From Darksidea phi (Eukaryota > Ascomycota > Dothideomycetes > Pleosporales > Lentitheciaceae): a stretch of DNA of 64,000 nt. Positions 21,492-33,100 of this stretch are shown here, piece after piece. The translations under genes were made by a program, and so were the position numbers. Position 1 is the stretch's first letter; every line of letters begins with the position of its first letter. The stretch lies in assembly GCA_030770425.1 (NCBI GenBank), contig JASJFT010000028.1, positions 1 to 64,000 on the forward strand, written 5' to 3'. The notes beneath the pieces are model-generated. The model saw only the letters and a list, made by a program, of their open reading frames with translations. It did no database searches and was not told where the DNA came from.

Positions 21492-24400
21492 CTAGTGCAG
21501 TAGGTTTCGAAGAGATGGACTGGCGCTGGCCCCAGTGCTCATACGCTCCGATGGCGCAGTGGCCGGCGGTATGTCCCTCATCGGCGCGTCTCTCGGCGTG
21601 GAAGGTCGGCCAGGAGCCGGGCTCCCGTGATGCATGGAAGGAAATGGCAACTGCGGAGGAGCGCCGAATGGGCCCTCCATGGAGCGGGAGGGGTTGTGCC
21701 CGTGCGGGTGAGTTGGTGAGTACGGCACACGGGGTGAGTGCATGCCATTGGCCATCATCCCTCCATTGGCGAGATGTAGAGGTGGAGGAGGGCCGCCGTT
21801 AGGGGGATGCGGTTGCGCATAGGGTCCACGGAGAGGCACAGGAGGAATGTGTGAATGAACTGGTGGAGGAGCCGAGTATGTGGGATACCCATTTTGCTGA
21901 TGCACTGGGTTGTATGGCGCGTGAAATGGGGGAGGGGGATTGATTGGGCCAGGAGGTGGAGGAAGACTGATGCCATTGTGAAGAACATGGGATGGAGGAG
22001 GATGCGCAGCAGGGCCCGGAGGCGGTCCGTTGCTATGCCAAGCCGGTAGGGGAGGTGGCTGCTGGGAAGTCACCCACGGTGGTCCCAGAACGGGCGGTTG
22101 AGGCGGCGGAGGGGGAGGAGCAACGAAAGGCTGGACGGGGGGCGATCGAAGTGGGAGCAGCTGCGGTTCCACTAGCACGGAAGCCGACCTCTCTCGTTCT
22201 TCAGGTTCGTCCGGTGCGTTGAGCTTCTTCCAGTGACATTTCTGGCACAAATATGCAGTCGGACGAGCCATTCCGACCTCAGTATCGCGTGTCAACCGAT
22301 TTGATTGATCCTGGAGACTAACAGGTGGTACATCCGTCATAGGGTGGTCAGCAGAACCATTCACTGGTTGAGACTGCTCACGATGCAGGCTATGTTCTGG
22401 TGGAACCGGTCGATTGGGATCACCGTTCGTCACCACCGGACCATCCATGATTCGAGAACCGTTTTGAGGAGGTTCTGATGCTTCTTCGACCTTCCACCAC
22501 CGCGGGCTTGCATCGATCTTGCACCGAACGCATTTGCGTTCGAGCTTGCTCATAACAGTCTCGGCTGGCTCTTCTTCCTTGATGGCCAACCCGGCGGTTG
22601 AATGGCGGCCTCTTGTAGACGTTGGGGTCTGATTTGCGACCGGAAATGTTCGGCGAGTGCCTTGTGCTGGCGCAGGTGGCGGGATGATTCGGGTTGACTG
22701 GTCAACAAGATTGGCCTTTCGCGCAGTTCCGGTAAGTGTAAGATCTGCCTGTTTGAATTCTCGGGCGAATAGTTGTAGTGCAATCAATTCAGTATCCTCG
22801 ACCTTCTCATTCATGGGGTGAATGGTCGTCTTGTGTGAGTGCTCTTTGCACCAGATCGCGGCCACCATCGAGCCCGTTTCTCCGTTGAGCGTCACAGTAG
22901 GAACGGTATCCCGTCGTGACGCTTTGACAGGCGTGATATCAAAACCAAAGGTGTACCCAGCGCTGTGTGCACAGCTTACATGGAAGTTGGCGGGACACTG
23001 CTGACATGACACGCACGCACCACCGTTCGTTTTGCAAAGCTTGCAGATGGTGTCGTAGCGTAGCGTAGGTGCGCCAACGCCCTCCACCATATCAAGCCTT
23101 GTTGCACTGCCGAATTTCGTTTCTGGATGCCACAGCGCGCAATAGACATGCACCCAGTTATTGTCGGCAGTGCGTTTGAGCGGTTCACGTGGAAAAACCG
23201 GTCTGCCTTTCTCCTGCTGCTTGAGACGGTATTCCTCTCTAGCCTTCTCCACGAGTTCCTTTTCCAGTCGCTCCTTCTCCCGTTCTCTGTCCGTCTTCTT
23301 TTTGTGGGAGACCTTCGGTGGTTCGTAAAGATCAGGTTCGTTGGGTCGTTGGGGACATAGAACACATTCGTAGTTGTAAGAGACGCTCTCTTTCTTGTCA
23401 TTTTTGCACGTGTCACAAAACCATTTGTTGACCTGTCGAACTTCTTCAATGCCATAGCAGGCCTTGTGAACATTCATTCGACAAGCGGTGCACTCTATCC
23501 GTGTTCCTTCGACTTGCCGGCAAACAGCGCAAGGCAATTGTCTGAGCCGCGGTTGGGCGGGGACTGGTGGTGGTGTTGGTGCCTTAGGGGGTGGAGGGGG
23601 CTTCTCCTTTTCCTTCTTTTTAGAGATAGGTTCGGAGAAGGGAGTGGATGTTCCACTATCTGCAGCTCCAGCTGCGCCGGTCTTGTGCTTCTTCTTCGGC
23701 GGCTCGGTGACGGGTTGCGCGGTGGCTGCAGGCGCATCGACATATTCAGGAATGCCATTCGCTCCACCGACGTCGGATGTCGCAGCATAGACCTCGCGTA
23801 GAAGCTCTTCATCAATCCTCCTCTTCCACGCTTTCCCACCACCTTGAGCGACCTTACGGGCGATTTCGTCGGTATTCTCCCACTTTACTGCGTATTTCCG
23901 CCAAAGATTTGCGCACCGCTGACAGAGTGCGACCACAAAGCCACTCGATTTGTCCTTGCTAGTTCGACCATCTGCAGCTACCGTTTGTCCCGGAGCAGCA
24001 CCCGGTGCTCGCCGCCATTGTCGTGAATGTCGCGCGTTACAGAACTTGCACTGGAAGCTGCGCTTGCGTTGTATCGCTTTTTCGTTGTCGAACGCCGAGT
24101 CATCTTGATTATGCGCGATGTCGTCAAGAAGGCGGGTCTGTGGGTCTGTCTCGGCTTTTCTATTCTTCCCTTTGCGATTGCTGTATGAGCCCCAAATTTC
24201 TTTGCCCTTAGCTGTCTTCTTCCACATGTAGTAGTAGCGGACGGCATCTCCGTAAAACATTGTCTTACTGGTGTGGATGCGCACATTCCGTATCTCAGAG
24301 CCGTATTTGGAAACGCCTTCATTCCATTTCTTCTCTTCTTCTTTCGTCAGCTCGGGCTCTTTGAGATCTTTCCGTTTGTCAAGCTTCTTGACTTGCTTCA

Positions 24401-26767
24401 AAGCTGCCTCTACATCGTATTGATGCTTCGTAAGAAGAGCCAAGCATTTATCCAGAAAGTTCGTTGACCATGGCTCAACTCCAACATAAGGTTTAGCCAG
24501 AGCCTTTGCACGCGTCATGTATGCCTCGACCTGCTCTGGGGTGATCGTGGGACCGTCATCTTCGCCCCGAGTCGAGTGAACGCCCAGAGGAGGCATCTTG
24601 AACACTAGTTCCGCGGTACATCTATTGTCCTTATTGGGTAGATCTTCACCTCGCCGGATATATCCAGGAGGTTCGTCCATGACCCATTTCGGTCGCTTGG
24701 CTTTTTCGGCTTTGTCGGCTTCGATTGCGGCAACGGTCTCCTTGGATAATTTGGTATCTTTCTTATGGCCGGCAGCCTTCACATAACGCTTTTTGATCTC
24801 GGCAGGCTTCACAAGCTCCACAGGTCGACCGTGCCAGACATTGACGTTGGCCTGATGTCGGGGACCTAGCCGGGAACTAGCCCGTGGATATATAGCCCGG
24901 TCGTCGTATTGCAAAGCATCTTCTACTCGGCAATGGATGCCCAAGTATCGCATCGGCCACATTTTAGCCAGCGCTATTTCGGCCTGCGTACCGGGGTGAA
25001 GGTCCATCTGGGTATCGGAATCGTTCGGGCTTGGGGCTGTAGTGTCGCCGTTTGCGTCCTCTTCTTCCTCATCGAGCATCTCCTCCTCATCGGCTTCGTC
25101 ATTGCCTGAGCCTTGCAGAGGCGTTCGACGAGCTTCGAGTTTCTTCTCCTGAGCTCTGCTACAAGGGCCGCATGCCCAGGCAAACCCACGTGATGGCTTC
25201 TTTAGCAAAGGCGGGCGAACACAATTCATATGGTACGTATTGTGACAGACGGCGCACTCAACAGAGTCGTTCCTAATACTGTTAGTCCTCTCATACTCGG
25301 GAGTACTGGAGTAGTCACTCACGTTGCACAGAATCCGACGCAGCGTTTGCACGACTTGACAGCGCTGGTGAGTTCTTTTACCCGGCTGGTCTCAAGGCAA
25401 ATATACTTCCACCGCTCGTCTAGCGCCTTTTTGACCCTATCCGGAACATTAATGACCTGCGAAGTAGGTATCACGTCATACCACCGGTGGATGAACCGGT
25501 CAAAGACCTGATTGAACCAGAAGCTATCCTTCGTCTTGCGGAACTCGTCTAGGTCGTCGATTTCGCTTCGATGCAAAATCTGGCATTTTCCTCGTAGCGA
25601 AGTGATAGGACACAGATCCGAATGCATCGTTGCGTAGACTAGTCGTGTGTCGTTGTTATAGCGCTGTACGTCTCGCGGGCGATAGAACCAGTTTACCCTC
25701 ATCGACTCCACACGCTCTTTAGGGTCATTGTTGACGTGAATAAACTCCATGACCCTGCATAGATAGTAAGGCTCTCCAGGCGGTTCGCATACCAGGTAGA
25801 CTTGGTCTAGGCAGCCAATTAGAAACGGAAGCATATAGGAGGACATGGTTGGCGCCTCGACGCGCAATACAAAAGGACGTTGGATTTATGGCTTACCGTT
25901 GATCGAGATGGTTTGTCCGTCATCTGCATGCAGGCGATTGTTTTTGAGTCGAGCTCCGGTGTTCTCGAAAGTGAGCATATTGGTCTCACGTGTGCTATTG
26001 GGCGCGGGCGCTGCCGTGGCGTTGTTCGCCCGTCTCGTTCCCGCCTGGCTTGGCGCGGCAGTATTAGCATGACTTCCATTCGTAGCGTGACCGGCCGCAT
26101 TTTTTCGCCGTTTTGCAGGTGGCGCAGGGGTGGGAGCTGGACTTGGGATGGAAGTAGGGGTGCCTTGGGCTTCGGTGTTGGGTGGATTGTCTTTGGGATG
26201 GGGACCAGAACTGCCCCACGGCGCATTGCCTGGCCCAGCAGCGTTTGAACCCTTCTTTCCACCCACACCCGTAGATTGTCCGCCCTCGGCGACGACCGAA
26301 CCACGCGACGATGGATCCGAGGCATTCCCATTCGATGAGGCCTGCGCCATCTCAAAGTCCATCTCTACATCCTCGGCGTAGTTGATTCGCGACGTGCCCG
26401 GCCGGTTGCGCGATCGCGTACCGTACGGGGCGGCGGGGGCATCCTGGAGCGCCTTTGCAGAGACATTCGACGTGCCGGAGGCGGCGGTTGTCGTGGACTG
26501 CGACTGCGGCGCCTGCTCTGAGGGAGCGGGCGTGCCGTTGGCCGTGTGCGCGGCCTCGCGGAGGTCCGACGATGCCGCTGCGGGCGTCGATGTTCCCGTC
26601 GAGGACGCCTTGCTGGGCGCTTTGGACGGCGACATGTCTTCCTGAGCGATGGTAGAGGTGGAGGCGCCGGGCTGCGCAGAATCCTCAGAGCGCGCCTGGT
26701 CCGCGTTGGGTTCGTTCACTGCTTCGAAGGCCTCGCCTCCACCTCCACCATTCCGCACGTCTACCAT
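21492..26767 (-). CDS. SNT2: SntB/Snt2-type chromatin reader (BAH, PHD, SANT, GATA-like, PHD, extended PHD)
   Basis: Histone-tail reader of the Snt2 family; yeast Snt2 works with Ecm5 and Rpd3, and Aspergillus SntB regulates secondary metabolism. Exons 25897-26767, 25323-25806 and 21492-25272 give 1711 aa. Order: disordered Ser/Thr/Ala-rich N-terminus (1-285); BAH from about 290 (QVYLVCEPPGEPYYL) to 415; PHD1 (CKRCVGFC ... CAVCHNTYHMNC, about 438-490); SANT/Myb helix region from about 768 (WNEGVSKYG); a GATA-like finger from about 860 (CKFC ... CQRC); PHD2 from about 1033 (CAVCRQVEG); an extended PHD ending near 1222; a second GATA-like CxxC pair set (about 1366 and 1462); a very Pro-rich tail. 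The ATG at 26767 is used; no earlier ATG is in frame. Confidence 0.92.
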
Positions 26768-28947
26768 GGCGAAATATCCCAATAAAGAACAGTTTCGCCG
26801 TCGGGAACGTGTCGATGAGACGGCAGGACACCCTCTGGGGGCAGGCGCGAGCCGTCGTCGAGGCAGGTGGTGAGAAAGCGCCCGTGGACCGCGGATATCA
26901 AGGCAGCATGGGTGGGCAACGGCGCATACATGCGAGTGGAGCGGGCGGAACCTCGAAAACAGCTGCGTTCAATGTTCGGCGCTAGCAGATTGATGCGGCT
27001 GATGCTGTGGACGGCCGACTATGAAACCAGAGTGTGAAGTATGTTAAGAATTGAAAGGTGGGATGGGCGGAGAAAGAAGGAGGAAACCGTTGGTGGGAGA
27101 GAGTGCGACCCAGGCAAATGGTCGGTCTAGGGTCCGAGTTACTAAACTATGCCAAGGGCAGCTGGCTGATTTAACCCATTCTTGCTGCGTCCAACGGAGA
27201 TGCCAGGGCTGGCGAGAAAACTGTAAGACCGTTGCCTTGCTCTGCGAATCATGCCTGCGGGTTACCTCGACCCCGTGATACCCCGTTGAGGTCCGTCGTT
27301 GGGCGCGTTCCGTGCTGATCTTCGTCTGCGGTTGGTTGAAGATGTGATGCTCATCGCAACCTACCAGTTTTCAATCCAACCGCACCACGCATCCACTCAT
27401 CCCACGGCCTTTTGCAAATCATGCCCGTGATGGCTTCTGAACTTTAAGACCTTCAAGCAACCCTACAGCCATGTATTGACTTTGATGTTGCTCGCTCACC
27501 ATCGCTGTTCGACAGTTTCGTGTCAAGCTACCGTCTCGAGATAGCCGGCTCCGAGAGCACACGTAAGGCAATCTGCGCGCTTGAATATGTAGCTCGCCAC
27601 TTGATGCTTGCCTACCGACATCGTCCACATGAAGCCATCTCAGGGTTGAGTATGTCCGCAGAGCATGTTGAGTCGAGTATATTCATTTATGAAGAGCCAT
27701 TACGATGCTCGCCGCCATCACACTGCATCCCGGCGTCGCCTTGTGTTCGCTGGCTGCCACCATATAAAGGAAGTTGGGCGGCCCGGAATACTGGAGGATG
27801 GGGAGGGCGAAGCGACGTAGGAAATCGCAGCAAGGCTAACCCGCATGCGGCAAAGCGCGCCCCGGTAGATAGGCAAGGGTATGCTCGACGACCATCAGAC
27901 TCGAAGCAGCACGACGTCGATGCGAACAAAAAGCCCTCCTAGCCTTCGACTCCGCATCGCATTTCATCTACTGATACAGCAAAGACGCATCTAATAAGAT
28001 TGCATCACTGACGTTTGGGAACGCAGTGTGGCGCGGTTATCTGTGGCTGCTCTGCCCCTTCGCTTCTAACCCGGCTCTCTCCAGGGTTGACGCTGCCTCA
28101 TGCCTTCCCATCTACCGGCCATTGTCGCATCAATTCTTGTCTCCCCACAGCCCGTTCTCATCGTAGGCGCGTCCGCCGAGGCGGCTCACGCCCGTCTTTT
28201 ACATTCATCTTTGAAGGGTACTACTCTCCAAGGCTGTTAAGTCAGACAGCTCATCTCCCTTCTCGGGCCGTCTGGGACGTCGCATACGCAGCGTTCTAGA
28301 GGCAGAGCGCCATCCCCCGGAACGCCTACCAGCGCTCACTGCTTGCTGGTAATGGGCTGTGTGTTATGTTGGCAAAGCGATTCGCTGCGAATCCCCCACG
28401 AGCTGCGTTGTGCTTCGGTTGTGGTCCGAGCTCAGCCTCATCCCATCAACAACGCCAAGGTCTCGCCACGGGACGACTTGCCTGGACAACCATGAGACAG
28501 CTAGACTGCATCGTCCACAAAATAGAGCTGGATCAAACCCCAACTTTTCTTCAAACAAGGCATGGCCATGTAAACTCGCCCGGCTGCCCAATGTCGTATC
28601 CTCATTCCTCGGCATCTCCGCTACTCGCACAGATCATGATCTTGTCCTCAGCAAGTTAACACGCAAAGGTTGCAACATTTGAGCCCCACGTCACAGGTGG
28701 GAGCATCGGGCCGACTGAAAGTCACAGGTTTCAATTATGCGGGCTATCCATTACCTCTCGACTCAACATCGACCCCCATGCCATCACGTGACAGCGTTCA
28801 AAGTATATGAACCGAATACGAAAACAATTCGTCACAATGACTCGGATTCCATAGAATGCCCTGATATTGTTTGCCGTCGTAGGACACCCCGCCTCTCAAT
28901 AAAACACGCCAGACACCACCATAGGTCGTTGTCGAATAGCCGGGGAT
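26768..28947. other. Long intergenic region, no supported gene
   Basis: About 2.2 kb upstream of SntB and downstream of the Cys-rich surface protein gene. Short frames occur on both strands but none starts with a good ATG and shows family features or convincing splice joins. A long SntB promoter/5' UTR is a reasonable use of part of it. An unannotated non-coding RNA cannot be excluded. Confidence 0.45.
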
Positions 28948-29580
28948 TTACAGAGCAAAGACGGCCAGGAAGCCGGCAAGACCAGCCCCAAGAATCTTGG
29001 CAGAGTTGGCGTTGGCAGCACCAGTTCCGCTAGGCTGGGCGGCGCTTCCCGTCGGAGAGCCAGAAGCGTCAGTCTGCTGGGCACCGGTACCTGTGGGAGA
29101 AGAGCCTGTCGCATATTGTTAGATGCGTTGATGGCCGTTGACCGTGGCAAACTTACCAGCAGAAGCAGAATTGCCGCCAGAGGCAGTAGTGCTAGCAGCA
29201 CCCGAAGAGGCAGCACCCGAAGAGGCAGCGCCCGGAGCGAAGGGAGCAGCGGTCTGGGTGCTGGGGAACAGGCTAGCGAAGCAGTCCGCCTGGCACTTTG
29301 CGTAGGCCTCAGACTGCTCCTTAGAGCCATCGCCTTGGTCACACTTGGCAGCGCACTCGTTGGTCTCAACGGCCTGGGAGGAGTTGGGGCGAGCAACACC
29401 AGCGCACTGAGCCTGGCAGGTCACATCCTTAGGATCGCAAGATTGGACGCAGCTCATCAAGCTCGCGATACGAGGATCGAGACTGGTCGAAGGAGCGGGG
29501 GCGCTTGTGATGGATGACTGCTCCTGTGGAAGAGCGAAGGCGACGGCGGCCAGGGCGACAAGGGCGATGGAGTACTTCAT
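28948..29580 (-). CDS. Secreted Cys-rich, Ser/Thr-rich GPI-anchored-type protein
   Basis: Likely cell-wall or plasma-membrane surface protein; family not recognised. Exons 29157-29580 and 28948-29105 with a 51-bp intron give 193 aa. Signal peptide: about residues 1-17 (MKYSIALVALAAVAFALP). The ectodomain (about 40-105) has eight cysteines arranged as four CxxxC pairs: CVQSC, CQAQC, CAAKC and CQADC. This suggests disulfide-stapled helices, not the CFEM pattern. A Ser/Ala/Gly/Thr-rich stalk follows, including a short duplicated unit (AASSG repeats). The C-terminus is a small-residue site (ANANSAK) followed by a hydrophobic tail (ILGAGLAGFLAVFAL), as in GPI signals. It is divergent from MPH1. 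It could be a structural wall protein or an effector; the sequence does not decide. Confidence 0.85.
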
Positions 29581-30148
29581 TTTGGTGTGTTCTGGTGGGG
29601 CGACACGTACGATAGGTGTACGAGGTGGTACGGGGAGGGCACGAAACGTTACTTTTGTATTAATAAGAGTAATTTAGGGAATGAGCGAGCGTGCAGAATT
29701 ATTAGACAAATGGCAGGAACGAGTGTGCGGAAGATGAAAGCAAAACAGCTGGGACAGCGCCTTTATATTGGCTCAGGGGCTCTCATCTGCACCGGCATCG
29801 AAAACATTTGGATCGAGCTGAGGCTAGATATAAGGCTAGGCTCTTCTCGGGGTAGCCCGCCGATGCCGTCGTTAATTAGCGAGCGAAACGACATGCGGTC
29901 TCCGCAACGACGAATAAGAGGGCGAGGGACACCCCGCCCAGTACAGCCGATTCGCCGTGTGACCTGCTAGGATGTTTTCTGGGCGTCATGCACCTCGGGA
30001 AGAGAATCGCGGGGCGCACGGTTGCGCTTTCCTTCGTTTCCGTTTGACGACGCGCTAACGCGACGCGCCGCGTTTTGCCACTCACTCACCAACGCTGCCA
30101 CTTAGCAGCCGCCAATCCTCATATTGGCTTGCACACCTCGAAGAGAGG
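29581..30148. promoter_or_regulatory. Divergent promoter region, surface protein / MPH1
   Basis: A gap of 568 bp separates two divergent starts. It contains only short overlapping frames. I see no strong specific element. Confidence 0.4.
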
Positions 30149-33100
30149 ATGGCCGATAGCGACGACTTCGGCGATGATTTTGATGACACCGCGTTCCTTG
30201 AGGCCGCTACACAGGCAGAAAGAGACAACACGCCCGCATTCCGGCCGTCGCCCCGGCCGCTCAAACGACAGAAGCTCGATCAGCCAAACGAAAGAACGCG
30301 GTCCATTCCGCCAAACAAACAACAGCGAAATCGTTGTCGCCGCCCGTTTGTGAGCTCAGAGGAGGATGTCTCTAGTGGTGAGGAAATTGTGGCGGTTGCG
30401 GTCCGAAATAAGGGCACATCAACCGAGTGCGAAGACGAGGACCTCTCGACAGCTGCAACATCTGCCAGCTCCGCAGCTCGGAAAAGAAGAGCTAGGACAA
30501 AGAATATTGCCGATAGAGATGGAGAGCCCGAAGACGAATCTCCGAAGAGGGCGACAGTAGCAGAGAAGCGGAGAAATAGGATTCACGTGCCGACTAATTA
30601 CCTGGACCTGACCGAACACTTCTTAACGCAGCCGCCCCGAGAGCCTTCGCCACCTTGGAAACCAAGAGGAGCAATATGGCAGAAGTCGAAAAGCATCGGC
30701 GTGCACCACCCGGCTGGACACGATGCTACAAGAGCCATGGCATTGCCCGGAAGACAATCAACCTCAGCAAGACCTGTATCACGAGCATCCATGTCACCGA
30801 CGAAGCCAGCTTTGGTGGCTGAAATTGAGGACTCGCCTGAACTCCCAACATCGACATCGACTCATGGTCTGACAACTTACGACCCCACCCAAGAACTAGC
30901 AGACCTACCCTCAGATGCTTTTGCTTCCTCCTCTTCATCACCTCAGAAGCAAGACGACGTATTACTCGTTTCAGATAGGCGGACTAGAGTAGTCGCTCCG
31001 CAGATTGGCTTACGCCAATCCACATTGTTTGGTCGCGAGGGGGTGAACGGTGCGCTTCCAGCATCGCAGGCCAACAAGCGATATAATTTCATTGTCGACC
31101 AAAAAGACGAGCCGCCTACTCATCACAAGCTGGACGCTGAAGCCATGAAAACCTGGGTGTATCCCACCAATTTAGGCACGATTCGCGACTATCAGTTTAA
31201 TATCGTTCAGCGTGGTCTCTTCCACAACCTCCTTGTCGCCTTACCGACTGGTCTAGGGAAGACATTCATTGCTGCCACTATCATGTTAAATTGGTTTCGG
31301 TGGACGACGGAGTCGCAGATTGTATTCGTGGCTCCCACAAAACCTTTGGTCTCGCAGCAGATTGACGCATGCTTCAACATTGTTGGCATCCCGCGTTCAT
31401 CTACAACCATGCTTACCGGCGGTGTTTCTCCAGCGCTTCGTGCAGAAGAGTGGCTAAGCAAGCGGGTGTTCTTTATGACGCCCCAGACCTTGCTCAACGA
31501 TCTCAAGTCCGGTTACGCAGATCCAAAAAAGATCGTTCTGCTTGTGGTAGACGAAGCCCACCGCGCCACGGGATCATATGCGTACGTCGAGGTTGTGAGC
31601 TTTTTGCGGCGGTTTAATAACAGTTTTCGTGTCCTTGCATTGACAGCTACCCCAGGTGCGGATGTGGAAGCTGTGCAAAAAGTCATCGATGGCCTAGATA
31701 TTTCCAGGGTCGAGATACGGACGGAAAGTTCCTTGGATATTCGTGGTTTTGTCCACAATCGCAGGGTCGAAAAGCATGTATTTGCAAACAGTGATGAAAT
31801 GCAGATGTGCATGGACCTCTATTGCCAAGCGCTACAGTCTTGCGTCAACAAGGTAGCCGGGCTGAATGCCTTTTACTCCACCAACCCACTAGAAATAACA
31901 CCCTTTGGGTGCATGCAAGCCCGGAAGAGGTGGTACCAAGAAGCCGGGCAACACGCGCATCAAGGCCAGAAGGCCATGGTTCAGGCGGTTTTCACCGTTC
32001 TAGGCTCAATCTCACAGGGCATGGAGCTGCTCAAATTTCACGGCATTAAACCGTTCTATATGAAGTTGAAGGAATTCAAGGAGTCGCAAGCCGAGAGCAA
32101 GTCGAAATATCGGAAAGAGATTTGTGACAGCGATGCTTTCAAAAAGCTGATGGTCAGGCTGCAAACATGGACGAGCAGCGAGGACTTCATTGGACACCCC
32201 AAGCTGGAGTATCTTCAGCAAGTCATCCTTGACCATTTCGTTAATGCTACCGAAGGGTCGATGCTGGACGACGCTGCTTCTCAAACCAGGATCATGGTCT
32301 TCGCCCACTTCCGGGACAGCGCTGAGGAGATTGTACGAGTTTTGAAAAGGCATCAGCCCATGATTCGGCCCCGCGTTTTCGTTGGGCAGTCCACCGGTAA
32401 AAACTCCGACGGCATGGACCAAAAGGAACAGCTAGACGTCATTGAAAAGTTCAAAAAGGGTACATTTAACACCCTTGTGGCAACTTCGATCGGTGAGGAG
32501 GGTCTCGATATCGGTGAAGTGGACCTCATTATCTGCTACGACTCGAAAGCGTCACCAATCCGCATGTTGCAGCGCATGGGTCGGACCGGACGGAAAAGGG
32601 AGGGAAAGATTGTCATGTTGCAAATGGAGGGTAAGGAGGAAAGAGATGCGACCAAAGCAAAAGATAATTACGAAAAGATGCAGGAGCTGATTGCGGAAGG
32701 GTCCAGGTTCACATTCCACGACGAGATATCTCGCAGGATCTTGCCCCGAGACATTCAACCAGTCGTGGAGAGAAGGGCTGTGGATATTCCGGCTGAGAAC
32801 TCTCAGGCAGACTGGCTCCCCGAACCAAAGAAGAGGAGGGGAAGGACAGCAAAGAAGCCACCGAAAAAGTTCCACATGCCCGACGGCGTCGTTACGGGCT
32901 TCGTTACTGCTGGTCGCATGGATGAGGAGATCGTGTCCAATTCTCGAGGCACAAAGGCGGCGCCGGTATATCCTAGCGAAGAGGTGTTCGAGTTGCCTCA
33001 GCTGGAAACCGTTCTATTAGACGATATGGCTGCGAGTGATCTCGAGCGAAGATACCAGACTGTGTTCGATGAGGATGATGCACCAATGATCGGCGCATTA

